From: Typha latifolia
Taxonomy: Eukaryota; Streptophyta; Magnoliopsida; Poales; Typhaceae
NCBI GenBank assembly: GCA_019914945.1
Contig: CM034110.1
Location: forward strand, 3,601,001-3,665,000
Direction: 5' to 3'
Length of the DNA stretch: 64,000 bases
Shown: piece by piece, positions 1 to 10,344 of the stretch
Layout: each line of letters starts with the position of its first letter
Numbering within the stretch: position 1 is the first letter of the stretch
Notes under the pieces: model-generated
Told to the model about the DNA's origin: nothing
Seen by the model: the letters and a program-made list of their open reading frames with translations, nothing else
The model's database searches: none
Program-made: the position numbers and the translations under genes

Positions 1-1146
1 AGCCTAGCGTTCCAACCATGATTGGATCTCTTTCCGAACAAATGGCCATCAATAATCAAATGATACGGGGAATACGGGCGACAGCAGAAGCTGTGGCAAT
101 CGGGAATGCACCAATGTCAAGGACGTCGGCTTATCCAAAAAGTCTGAGATATGCGCCAATCGATCCAGACTTGCCGAAGCCTCGGAAGGCCTTGATCGAC
201 GATGAGACGGGATACCTCTTCTTCTGGAACACAAAGACCCAAGATATACAATGGGAGGAGCCCAAAATCTCTATGCGAATGTCATGGTGGTCTCCCTAGG
301 GACACAGGTGCCTTACAGCGAGGCCACCACCGCGTATGCGTATACCGACAAGGTGGGACGGGTTGTGTTCAATCCCCGGAACACAACCCAGATGGAGGGA
401 CACCGGCGTACAAATATGACCCTTCACCATATAGACAGACGCTAATGTCAAACAAGGTCGCAAGTTGTGACTTTAGCGGGAGATCGACCGACGCTATAGT
501 GGCGTGGCCGAAACCTTCTTCAGCAAGCATGGCAATCGCAAGGCAGCATGGGGAGCCCTCCGCAGCATACCCAACATCCTCCACGACCTCCCCGTTGCCA
601 ACGAAACTAGAGGAGAGTTCGGCTAACCAGCGAGATTGAGCTTCTACACCCCAACCCATTGTCAACTGCAACGAACCGCCACCAGCTACAATGGGATCCT
701 CAACCATTGTAGCAGCCATCGGAACCTCCATATCTTCCGATGCACCGTAGACCTCGTCGACAAACCGCGAAAGGCTAGCCGCACCTTTTCCTAATCCCTG
801 CCGAAACGACAAAGAGTCTAGCTTCAAGCCAGCAGTTCCCTTCGGCGAGCTCGACGGTTGGAAAGATTCTTTCGACATCGGAACGGAGTTCTTCGATGAG
901 TCGACGACCGTGCGAACCACTATTGAATGGAGGAGACCACGCATGGCCGCTGGATATCCCTCATCAGGAATCCTCATCAGTGGTGAGGGAGACGATTCGG
1001 AACCGCGAGTTTCGGCACTTAGGCCGCCTTACACCACCTCCCCTTGCAGTCACGGCGAGTCGGAAATTAAGAAGAACTCGCGTATGGCCTTCAGCGACCT
1101 TCCACCATTCTCCTCGGTCAATCGACAGTCGACCGCGACAGCGTTG
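1..1146 (+). pseudogene. Element E copy 1: broken WW-domain ORF of a gypsy derivative
   Basis: Internal part of the non-autonomous element I call E, cut by the window start. The frame from 18 to 299 corresponds to residues about 55-153 of the better copy at 61147. It has a WW-type module ending [18 protein letters not shown], but the first signature Trp is Arg here (LPKPRK instead of LPKPWK). Against the other copy the frame is broken by a 2-base insertion near 297, a loss of about 14 bases near 398 and a CGA to TGA stop at 637. The similarity continues to 1146, where the A-type LTR begins abruptly and the other copy runs on. The region is dead as a gene. The protein is described under 61147-62244. 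Confidence 0.7.
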
Positions 1147-1528
1147 TGACACGATTCGGACTTCACCGACGTCGTCTCGAGCATGGATTCACTTTAGGAG
1201 TGTTTTTGCTTCATGTTTTAGTGTATAATTTCAATTAAAATAAGTTTTCTGTAAGTCGCGTTCAAACGCGAGTGGAGTGAGTTCGAACGCGGTTTGTGAA
1301 CGGGGTTGTGAACGTGGTGAAGAGAATGTACTGTGCGTTCGAACGCACTGTGAACGCCTGCTTCGCGTTCGCAAATACCGACAGGCATATTCGATCACGC
1401 GTTCGAACGCTTGCATCGCGTTCGCAAATCCAGAAGAGCTAATTCGGTGCGTTCGAACGCGGTCGGGCAAGTTCGAACGCGGTCGGCGAAAATTGTGTTT
1501 TAGGGTTAATGTGAGTTGTTGGTTAGCC

Positions 1529-1536
1529 TATAAAAG
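1529..1536 (+). promoter_or_regulatory. TATA box of family A LTR
   Basis: TATAAAAG within GGTTAGCCTATAAAAGGATG, just downstream of the palindrome array. The same block, or a TATAAATA variant, is at the same place in the C, F and G LTRs, so this is the likely core promoter of the family. Confidence 0.65.
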
Positions 1537-2032
1537 GATGTGTAGGGCAACCAAAATTATTATTGATTATTGAGATTGAGTTTTGCCTTGCCTCCTTCGT
1601 CTTCTTCGCTCCGGTTCTCTCAATCCCCGGCAACGCCGCTTCTAACCTCCCTCGTCCGGCTAATCACCCTAGTCCCTTAGGGGTGGCCCTCTTCTCCCCA
1701 TTCGTCTAATTTATCCAACACTTGCCCTAACCCTTCCATCAACCATAGCCTTTCCACCACCACTTTTTACCGGTGCCACCCCATTAACGCCGGTCCTCCA
1801 CCATCCACCAGTACCTAGGATCACGTGCCTCCATCCACGGATCCAAAACAGACCACCTGACCTTCGTCCACTAAACGGACGATATCTCGAGATCCCCAAC
1901 TCCGATTTGCCTGAAACTTGATTTGTTAGAAAGCTCTTTTACGAGGCTACAACATATCAAAATCTCACTTCGATCCGACAATAGCATATTTTGGGATCTT
2001 ATTTCAAAGTTCCGTGCCAGATCGTATCAAGC

Positions 2033-2045
2033 TGGTATTAGAGCC
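2033..2045 (+). other. Primer binding site, iMet tRNA type
   Basis: TGGTATTAGAGCC sits 3 bases after the LTR end. It is one transition from TGGTATCAGAGC, the common plant LTR-element primer site complementary to the 3' end of initiator Met tRNA. It lies between two copies of the LTR end, so it is now part of the LTR-like unit. Confidence 0.75.
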
Positions 2046-2072
2046 TTAGCCCCAAAGAGAAGATCGTATCAT

Positions 2073-2109
2073 GGGCATGCACGTGCCCGTGCCCGGCGGG
2101 GACGTTACA
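2073..2109 (-). repeat. 37-bp tip of a family B LTR, reversed
   Basis: Read on the minus strand this begins TGTAACGTCCCCGCCGGGCA and matches the first 37 bases of the B units (compare 48659). Only this tip is present. It is wedged between the A LTR and a C pol remnant, as filler left at a rearrangement junction would be. Confidence 0.6.
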
Positions 2110-2893
2110 ATATCGGTATCCATATGTGCAAAGAATTCATTGTTGAGTGTGATGCATCGGGTTTTGGCATAGGAGCAGTACTAATGCAAGAAGGATGCCT
2201 ATTGCCTATCTTAGCAAGGCTTTATCGCAAAAATATCAGCAATTATCAACTTATAAGAGAGAGATGTTGGCAATTCTGCATGCGGTGTCAATGTGGAGGT
2301 CTTATTTGATCGGTAGACGATTCATTATCCGAACTGATCAAAGGAGTCTTCCATACTTTATCGGACAGCGCATACACACTTTGTCACAGCAGCGATGGGT
2401 CACAAAATTATTGGGGTATGATTATGAAATTCAATACAATAAGGGAACGGAAAATAGAGCGGCGGATTCACTATCACCTATTCATCTCCTACCTTTCTCT
2501 TCCTTGATGAGCTGAGGTATGCATGTACATCTGACCCAGATATTTTGAGATTATTGTAGGAGGTGATGGATAATCCGGAGTGTCATCTCGAGTTAAAGAA
2601 TCGAGGCGATTTGTTGATAGACCGTAGATGCATTCAGGTGTTGGAGTGTATTGGTCCGGTTGCATATCGTTTGGAGCTGCCAAAGGGGTCGAGAGTGCAC
2701 CCTGTCTTTCATGTTCATTATTGAGAGAGCGCATTGGAGATTATGAGATTGTTGGATTGGTTCTACCGGAGCCATTGGAGAAGATAGAGATCGTAGAGAC
2801 AGTTCGAGTACTTGCTAGACGCCGACGACGACATGGTACTAGATTGGAGATGGAGATTCTAGTTGAGGGCAAGGTGGGGCAAGTGTGGTGGGC
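2110..2893 (+). pseudogene. Family C pol remnant: RT scrap, RNase H and chromodomain tail
   Basis: Decayed end of a Reina-like Ty3/gypsy polyprotein. It opens with the RT-proximal peptide YRYPYV, jumps by deletion to the RNase H start (KEFIVECDASG), and continues through RSLPYFIGQRIHT and KLLGYDYEIQYNKGTENRAA (2195-2515). Integrase is missing. A piece of the integrase C-terminus ([17 protein letters not shown], from about 2656) and of the chromodomain (ARRRRRHGTRLEMEILVE) follow, directly before a C LTR. Several stops and frameshifts; no product is expected. Confidence 0.75.
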
Positions 2894-3745
2894 TGATACA
2901 CTTAGTTAAAATCTTTTCTTATTGCATTAGGTGTTTATTTTCATTAAAATAAAATTCCTATAGGTCACGTTCGAATGCAGGTGGAGTCGCATTCGAACGC
3001 TTGTGAATGCCTAGTGAATGCCCGTGTTTGTAAACGCCTTGTGAACGCGTTTGTGAACGCCTGCGTTTGAACGACTTGTGAACGCCTGTGTCGCATTCGC
3101 AAATCCAGAGAAGGGGCTTTTTGAGTGCGTTCGAACGCGATCGGGCGCATTCGAACACGATCGACGGGAATCCTCTAGAATTACAGTTTCATATTATTTT
3201 AGGACTTGTTGGCTAGCCTCTATAAATATGTGGATGGCAACCAACTTCATATTGGAATTGGATTCTTGATTTCTTATTTCCTATCTTCTCTCTAGACTCC
3301 TCCCTCCTCCCTCTTTACCATCCTTCCACCTCTACCGTTGGCAAGGTTTCTTCTCACTTCTAATCTCCCTTGTCTGTCGAATCACCCCGCTTTGTTTGGG
3401 ATCTCGACCACTTCGTTCCCTTCGTCTACTTTCCTTAATCAATTCCAGAATCCACCCTCATCTCCATACCCATCCATAATCCTAGCATCCACTTCACCCG
3501 TCACGACCACCACCACCATCACCCACGTTATTTCATATTTTCATCCCTACTACAGTTCGAATATGTGAAGGATATAAATATTAAAGTTGTAGATTAGGAA
3601 GTTACAGATCCATCCAAATTAGTTTTGTAATTTTCTAACTACGAGAGAATATCTGACGAATATTTGTCCTCGATTGCGCGGACTGATTTTTGTAATAAAT
3701 TCAGATCTTGAAGGAATCTTAGCGTAGCCTATCTTTGGTTCCAGA
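2894..3745 (+). repeat. Family C LTR
   Basis: Starts TGATACACTTAGTTA right after the chromodomain remnant, the place of a 3' LTR. It has GTTCGAACGC-type repeats (2965-3160), a TATAAATATG promoter block at about 3221, and a pyrimidine-rich transcribed part. It matches the C LTR at 58943-59750 up to about 3745, where a reversed piece of D LTR takes over, so the last few bases (expected to end TTATCA) are lost. Confidence 0.75.
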
Positions 3746-3887
3746 TCTTGAACGCACTCCAACTGCGTTCGAACACGACATACATAAAACGTATTTTTTT
3801 AAGAATTAAATACTAAAATAAGAGACAAAGACACCCCTAAAGTGTATCCGTGCTCGAGACGACATTGGTGAAGTCTGAATCGTATCA
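3746..3887 (-). repeat. Family D LTR fragment, reversed
   Basis: On the minus strand it begins TGATACGATTCAGACTTCAC and runs about 140 bases into the U3, including one TTCGAAC palindrome. It is the start of an A/D-type LTR, joined head-on to the C LTR. No internal sequence is attached. Confidence 0.65.
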
Positions 3888-4894
3888 TATTAATCTAACC
3901 TCTCAACCCGTTAGTCATCATCATCTCAACCGTTAGCCATCTTCATCCCCAACCTCCTCTCACCTCACACCGAGCCCTAGCCTAATTCCCCAATTCCTTC
4001 CTTCACTAGAATCCTCATAGCGAGCAACTTCTCCACCGACATTATCGCCGCCAGTAGTGCTCTCCACTGATGTCGTCGTTGCCAATGTCGCTCTCCATCG
4101 ACGCCAACATCGCCAACCCTGCTCTGCGCCATCGCCAACACCATCTTCTCTTAGCTCCGCCGCCTACCATCACCTACTTGTAGCCGCCAACCCATATCCT
4201 TCACTGTCGCGTCCCCATCGACTTCTTCTCTCGTCCCCATGATCGGTGTCATTTCTGAAACTGAGGATATGCCTTGACATCATGAAGATTTGGGTGTGAA
4301 ACCCTAGCTTGAGGGTGAAGGTGTGAAACCTATCCCTAAGCATGATGATATTTGGTTTGATTGAGAATGGTAAGAGCCTAATCGACTAGAAAAGTATGAG
4401 AAAAGTCTTAATCCACTACTCAAAGTCGCTAAGGATAAGTTTTATCATTAGAAAAACTTGGGTGTGAAACCCTTGCTTGAGGGTGGAGGTGTAAAACCTA
4501 TCTCTGAATCTGATGATATTTGGCTTTCGAAGTGACTTGGGGTGCCAAGTAAATTGTGAGACTGGAGCAATTTGAAGGCTGCAGAGGACATACTCGATAG
4601 AGTCGAGTTCTCTCCCACTCGGAGAGTATGATGCGGACATCACTGACATATTACACAGGCGCATGTATCAGTGCAGTTTCTCCTTCAGAAAATTAGTCTT
4701 AAGTCAAGTATTTTTATTATACATTTGCTATTTATGGTGTTTAGGATTATATTTACTTTTTCATAATTGCTTAGGGTGTTATTTGCTTATTATCATTTAT
4801 AAGCTCTATAAATAGGCCAACTGTTTACTCAATCAGGGTTAATAAAGAAATAAAATTTTTTTGAGATCCCCAATTTGAGTTTTGTGTGTGAAAC
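3888..4894. other. Unassigned LTR-like sequence, target of solo B LTR
   Basis: No convincing gene. Two imperfect repeats about 165 bases apart (near 4288 and 4458) share GGGTGTGAAACCCT and GGTGTGAAACCTATC. Further on is a core-promoter-like TATAAATAG at 4807-4815, then AATAAAGAAATAAA. A TATA box followed 30-50 bases later by a poly(A)-type signal is what an LTR looks like, but I find no partner copy. The sequence is cut at GAAAC (4890-4894) by the solo B LTR and resumes at 8590. Confidence 0.4.
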
Positions 4895-7435
4895 TGTAAC
4901 GCCCTCGCTTGGCATGGGCACGCGCACGCCCCCAAACAGCACGCGCGGCGCACGCAACAAGTCGGGCGGGGCTCGTTATGCACAGATACTCTCCTGTGCA
5001 CATATAATCATGATATCATCAAATAAAACCTACTAACCTATCCATGATCACATAATCCATCACTAGATAAATCATACTATTAACCAAATAAACCTGTTAA
5101 CATATGAATATCCCAGTACATAATAATATACAATAAACCACTACATAATCTGGCAGGACCCACACAGGCCACAACAAACCATCAAGATACAACTAAAATA
5201 ACTAATACAAGAGTACGCCATGATTCGACCTATATCATACAAATCATCGTCTAATATAAAAGAGTACAAATATCAAAATACTGGTACAACTCAATTTCTA
5301 TATAAACTATCATCTATACCGTCTCACATCTATAGCTTACCTTATCTTTGCTCTAAAATATCTCATCAGGGTATCTCAAGGCGGTATCACGTACCATAAT
5401 ATCTATGGGGGTTAAAAAAAAAAAATAAAGAGAGTCATGAGCAAAATGCTCAATGAATAGACCTTACCCCGAATCAATGATGCCAAACAGAGAGTAAGTC
5501 ATGATGCATTTCTCAACATCACAATCATCACCTACATCTCGGTATAATATCATCATACTAGACCACTATACACAATCAACACCCAGTACCTGGTCTCAAC
5601 ATCATGTCCGAAGGCTCAGAGCATACTCCACCACCCGCAAGAGTATCTCAAATATAACCATACCCCGCCACCTGCTATGGTATCAACATCCATCCAGATC
5701 GGGCACCCACACAGTTGATAGAAACCTCATGAGGATAACTCGCTACATATGCCCTGGCGAACGGTATGTGTTCGAATGTTTGCTGCGTACACAGACTAAT
5801 GACCTAAGACGTAAGGCCAACAAGATCGCAACTATGTCGAGCAATCAATCATCTCCAAGCATGCCCTAACCCTCATACCCACTCGGGTATCCTCACGCTT
5901 TCTATCAACTATCCTATCAATCACATTTCATGTTTTCCTTCTGAATGACAGATATATATATATATATATCCAGTACGATAACAAATCAATGCATAATAGA
6001 AATTTAGGTGGAATAGGAATCAAGAGAAAATAATGCAACGTAGTCTCCAACTGTATCGTCATCACATGCATACTCATGCTAATCTATTACATGCATACTC
6101 ATACTATATATCAACACGGTATACAATCATAACAGTAGAATCATCTCCAATCATCTCTATATATATCACCAATGTACTCATATCCCAGATCAGTATAATC
6201 AAATGCATGATAAAATATGCTCGACTTTAATAATCTCTAGATAAAATCATATAATCATGCTGGAGGCCAAAACATGCATGTACATAATATATAATATAAC
6301 CTAATTTAAGAAAGGTGTTTAGGGGATAAGACTACTCACTCTTATCAAAAGACGCAAACCACATATCCCTTACATTCGCCAATCAACCGAGTGACACTCA
6401 TCACTAGCAAGGTCCATGGGGTCTCAAATAAGGGGTTTGGGATTTGAAAATGTTTAAGTAATATAAAGTTAGTTGTATCCCATTATAATCCATTCGAGTA
6501 AAATATGATGATTTATTAGATTTTAAAATTTCTACTTATCTTTATAACTAGCTCGATTTTTAATTATAAATATAAATATAGATAAAAATCTAATTATAAT
6601 TCAATTATATCTTGATTAATTAGGGACTATGTAGTCATTACTTTATAAAATAATAAATAAATACATAAGCCGATTATTTTATTTGTTACAAAATAATAAT
6701 GTATAATAAATTATTAGAATTATTTAAAATGTATCTCATAAAAATATTAGTATATAAATTTGATAATTATAATTTACAAATCTATAAATTAATTTAATAG
6801 AGATATAAATAAATAAATATGAGTATTACTTATATTTATACCTAATTAATCATTAATTATACAAATTATAATTAATACTTATCATACTGTAGAATATATA
6901 TTATTATTAAAATAATTAGTCTAAATAATCTATTTGCATTAATTAAGAAGGAAAAACCTAAATAAATAACATCAATAAAATAAATAAATAAATAAATAAT
7001 TAATTAATTAAAACACTACTTGCTATAGTGCTGGGCTGAGCGTAGCACTGTGCAGAAAAAGGAGCAGAAGCCAAGGAAGAAGAAGAAAAAGAAAGAAAGA
7101 AGAAGAGGAAGAAAAAGAAAGAAAGAAGAAGAAGAAGAAAAAGAAGAAGAAGAAGAAGAAGAAGAAGAAGAAGAAGGGAGAAAGGGAGGGAGGTGCGGTC
7201 CCGGGCCGGCGGGGAGGGCACCGGCAGCTGGTGGCCAGCCAGTTGCCAGCCTCTCGCCGGCGGCTCGGCTCCGATGAGCCCAAGCCCAAAGCAAGAAAAA
7301 GAGAAAGAGAGAGAGAGATAGTGATAGAGAGAGAGAAGAAGGAAGCGGAAGAAGGAGGAGGCTCACCCGCGGTAGCACGACGACAGCGGCGGCGGGTCGG
7401 TAGTGGGAGAGAGAGAGAGAGAGTCTGAGGGAAGA

Positions 7436-7487
<52 letters not shown>

Positions 7488-8367
7488 TATAAAAAGATAG
7501 AAAGAGAGGCGGTGGCAGGGGTTGGCGATGGCTGCGGCGGCACTGGGGCCCGCCGCAACCTGGCTGCGGCGATGTGTGGGTCTCAAATAAGGGGTTTGGG
7601 ATCTGAAAATGTTTAAGTAACATAAAGTTAGTTGTTTATCCCATTATAATCCGTTCAAGTAAAATATGATGATTTATTAGATTTTCGAATTTCTACTTAT
7701 TTTTATAAGTGGCTAGATTTTTAATTATAAATATAAATATAAATATAGATAAAAACCTAATTATAATTCAATTATATCTTGATTAATTAGGGACTATGTA
7801 GTCATTACTTTATAAAATAATAAATAAATACATAAGCCAATTATTTTATTTGTTACAAAATAATAATGTATAATAAATTATTAGAATTATTTAAAATGTA
7901 TCTCATAAAAATATTAGTATATAAATTTGATAATTATAATTTAAAAATCTATATATTAATCTAATAGAGATATAAATAAATAAATATGAGGGCAAAGATC
8001 AGAGCGTAAAAACACTTGCCAAAGATGGCCAAGCGAAAAAAAAGGAGCGTAAGCGAGGAAGAAAAAGAAAAAGAAAGAAAGAAGAAGAAGAACAAGAAGA
8101 AGGGAGGAAGGGAGGGAGGTGCGGTCCCGGGCTGGCGGGGAGGGCACCGGCAGCTGGTGGCTAGCCAGCTGCCGGCCTCTCGCCAGCGGCTCGGGTCCGA
8201 CGAGCCCAAGCCCAAAGCAAGGAAAAGAGAAAGAGAGAGAGAAGAAGGAAGAGGAAGAAGGAGGAGGCTCACCCGCAGTAGCACGACGACAGCGGCGACA
8301 GGTTGGCAGTGGGAGAGAGAGAGTGAAAGAGAGAGAAAGTGAAAGAGAAAGAGAGTCTGAGGGAAGA

Positions 8368-8408
<41 letters not shown>

Positions 8409-8589
8409 ATAAAAAGATAGAAAGAGAGGCAGTGTGAGGGGTTGGCAGTGGCTGCGAGGGGTGCGTGGCACCCCTCCCCCCCCCCCCACGCTGCCCCATT
8501 GCTTGGGCATGAGGACGGCCACACTGTGGTCAGCCACATTGTGCCAATGCAAAGATTAATAAATTTTTTTTTAAGGATAGGTTGTCATA
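4895..8589 (+). mobile_element. Solo LTR, family B (copy 1), with target duplication GAAAC
   Basis: Starts TGTAACGCCC. Its end, TTGTCATA, is two transitions from the canonical TTGTTACA. It is flanked by GAAAC at 4890-4894 and 8590-8594, a clean 5-bp target-site duplication as LTR-element integrases make. It has no primer site, polypurine tract or coding sequence, which is why I call it a solo LTR and not a full element. Inside are an AT-rich part, a GC-rich island (about 7190-7290), GAA and GA tracts, and a direct duplication with a period of 1159 bases (6421 and 7580). The Ser/Leu-rich frames across the purine tracts are not genes. Confidence 0.85.
6421..8450 (+). repeat. Direct tandem duplication inside solo B LTR
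   Basis: The stretch beginning GTCTCAAATAAGGGG at 6421 recurs at 7580 and stays alignable through the AT-rich part, the GC-rich island and the GA tracts. The second copy lacks roughly 200 bases of AT-rich sequence. The other B LTRs in the window hold a single copy of this block. Confidence 0.75.
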
Positions 8590-8594
8590 GAAAC

Positions 8595-9492
8595 CCTAAT
8601 TGAGAATGGAGGTGTGAAACCCCGTTCTTTTTCTCTTTCTTTCACCATCATCGTTCATAGAATTCTAACGATCCATTTGTTTCACATCACTCCTCCTACC
8701 TTAAGGAGACGATCATCTTCTCCCCCCAACTCTAGCCCAATCGAAATCATCATTACCCTTGCCTCCACCTCCGTACCGCCCTACCCTAGCCGAACCACCA
8801 CCACCACCTATGGCTACCTAGTTCCACAATCCACCGCTGTAGAATCAAATTTCCATCCTTAATTTAGAATTCCACCATCTTGAATCTCCATTCCAATGGT
8901 AGGATCTTTACCACCGGTTACCATCATTTTATTATCCTTTTTTACCTTTGCCCACTATTCAGTTGATATCTCAAGATCTGACCAACTAAACTTTGAGATC
9001 TTGGATCTATTGAAATCTCTCTTCCAAAATGACAATATATTCAAATTTCAATAGTTTCCAACAAGTAGATCTTTCGTAATCACCCTCGCAAGGTCCACTC
9101 TAGAATCAGTATAGAGACCATTGCGAATCAGATCAAGTCGTCTTCCCCATTGGATCAATAAAGCCACTTTTAGGGTTATCCCCACCAAATATATCAAAGT
9201 CTCTATTATGATATTTTCCTTGTATGAGATACTTGTATAAATTTGTTTGAGTGGAAGAAAAAGAAGGCAAAGAAAATGGTGGAGTAAGAGAGAGAAGAAG
9301 GAGAAGACTAATATAAGAAGTTTTTGGAGACTTGTATAGAAAAGAAGAAGAGTATGGTAACACTTCTCGCTATCTTTGACAATAAGACATCAAATAGTAG
9401 GAAGACAAATTTAGAAGAAAAAAATTAAAAAAGTCTGACTTGCAAAAAAGAAAACCAAAATAGGCTCAAGTATCAAAAACAAAAACTAAATG
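8595..9492. other. Non-coding, LTR-like remnant sequence
   Basis: Right-hand continuation of the target of solo B LTR 1. Between about 8870 and 9110 it resembles the transcribed part of the gypsy LTRs in layout (GATATCTCAAGATCT, then CTCTCTTCCAAAATGACAA), but too loosely to assign. From 9133 to 9480 I see no domain, RNA gene or clear repeat. The open frames here are short and of low complexity. Confidence 0.35.
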
Positions 9493-9500
9493 CATTTTTG

Positions 9501-10069
9501 TAGACATGATAATCGGCCGGGCCGGGTTCGGGCTAAGCGGGCTTAAGTCTTTGTTCACGGCCCGACCAATTAATCACTCGGGCCGGGCCGGGTTCGGGCC
9601 GGGCTAGAATAGTCTAGCCCGTTACCGCCCGTTGGCCCGTGAGAGATTGGGCCGGGCCAGCCCAACCCACCAATCACTTGGCCCAACCCATATTTCAGCT
9701 ATTTTTAGAATTTTTTTAACTATTAGTTTATTTTTTTTAAAATATTTATATTCCTCTATTTAAAAAAAATTAAAATTTTTTAAAAGTCTGCTTAAAATAA
9801 TGCAAAATAGTATAATACTAAAATATTTTTTACTGTAGCAATGGTAAATTACTGTAGCAAACGGGCAAAGCACTGTAGCAGACGGGCGGGCTTAGTTGCG
9901 AGCTAAACGGGCGGGCTTTCGGTCGGGTCGGGCGGGCAAAGGGCTGGCCCGTGCCGCCCATGGGTAGTTCGGGCTCGGGCCGGGCCGGGCCTAAACCGGG
10001 TCCGGGCCGGGCTTAGCCCGGTCCAAACCGGGCCGAGCATGGGCGGGCTAGGCCATTTGATCATGTCTA
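9501..10069. mobile_element. hAT-type MITE with 8-bp target duplication
   Basis: A 569-bp unit bounded by the perfect inverted repeat TAGACATGAT / ATCATGTCTA and flanked by CATTTTTG on both sides (9493-9500 and 10070-10077). An 8-bp duplication with short inverted ends is the hallmark of hAT transposons. It has no transposase frame, so it is non-autonomous. The two subterminal parts are packed with GGCCGGGCC/GGCCCG repeats in inverted orientation, around an AT-rich centre with three ACTGTAGCA motifs (9833-9880). It could fold into a long hairpin. Confidence 0.85.
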
Positions 10070-10175
10070 CATTTTTGATACAAATTCTCGATTATATATT
10101 ATTTACCAAAGTTATTGGTTGGCCCAAGATTCGCTCCTCGGAAGATGATATCATCATGACCTCTCTTGCATACCG

Positions 10176-10344
10176 CATTGGATGCTTAAGACACTTCGCC
10201 AACTGGCATTACCTGTTATTTCGTGTCTCTCGGTGTGCTCAGCATTGGGTGTTTGCGAGCTGCGAGGCTTACCAGTGCTGACCACACCGAGAGACACGAA
10301 ATAACAAGTAATGCCAGTTGGCGAAGTGTCCTAAGCATCCAATG
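10176..10344. repeat. Long near-perfect inverted repeat (hairpin), 73-base arms
   Basis: The left arm 10176-10248 (CATTGGATGCTTAAGACACT...) and right arm 10272-10344 are reverse complements with only a handful of mismatches. The loop is about 23 bases. No clear target duplication is visible at the ends. It could be a foldback MITE or a young hairpin-RNA locus giving small RNAs; sequence alone cannot decide. It lies about 760 bases upstream of the heat shock gene. The frame 10039-10281 crosses it and is not convincing as a gene. Confidence 0.8.

Larger units (their letters stand above)
1147..2071 (+). mobile_element. Family A LTR (gypsy, Reina-like) with duplicated U5 end
   Basis: An LTR-like unit that starts TGACACGATTCGG and reaches ATCGTATCA at 2029. 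It matches the solo copies at 22698 and 32991 over its whole length. It carries the GTTCGAACGC palindrome array (about 1259-1485), a TATA box and the pyrimidine-rich transcribed part. After the first end at 2029 comes AGC plus a primer-site sequence (2033-2045), then a second LTR end (2046-2071). No 5-bp target duplication is seen: the left flank is CGTTG and the right is TGGGC. I read it as an orphan LTR left by recombination. Confidence 0.8.

Noticed and set aside
896..1228. Frame reading through into the LTR with RTSPTSSRAWIHFRSVF
   Set aside because: The same peptide appears wherever an A or D LTR starts (16678, 37274) because the LTR start is open in that frame. It is LTR sequence, not a conserved protein tail.
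1259..1490. GTTCGAACGC repeats as a possible CRISPR-like array
   Set aside because: Plant sequence with irregular spacing, palindromic units and no constant spacer length; the array lies in a promoter position of an LTR.
4057..4242. 61-codon Ser/Pro/His-rich frame
   Set aside because: Short, low complexity, in unassigned repeat-like sequence, no domain.
5501..5869. 122-codon frame inside solo B LTR 1
   Set aside because: The corresponding part of the other B copies (19900, 27900, 49600) is not open in the same frame, so it is chance.
7016..7586. Frames of 180-190 codons rich in Ser, Leu and Phe (also at 7956-8552, 21306-21881, 29381-29990, 51125-52002)
   Set aside because: They are translations of GAA and GA microsatellites and the GC island in the B LTRs. 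They overlap each other in several frames and share no domain.
8614..8862. 82-codon Ser/Thr/Pro-rich frame
   Set aside because: Composition of a pyrimidine-rich LTR leader; similar frames occur in all LTR leaders here.
10039..10281. 80-codon frame across the hAT end and hairpin
   Set aside because: Starts inside the MITE and ends in the hairpin loop; no domain, and it is explained by the two repeats.
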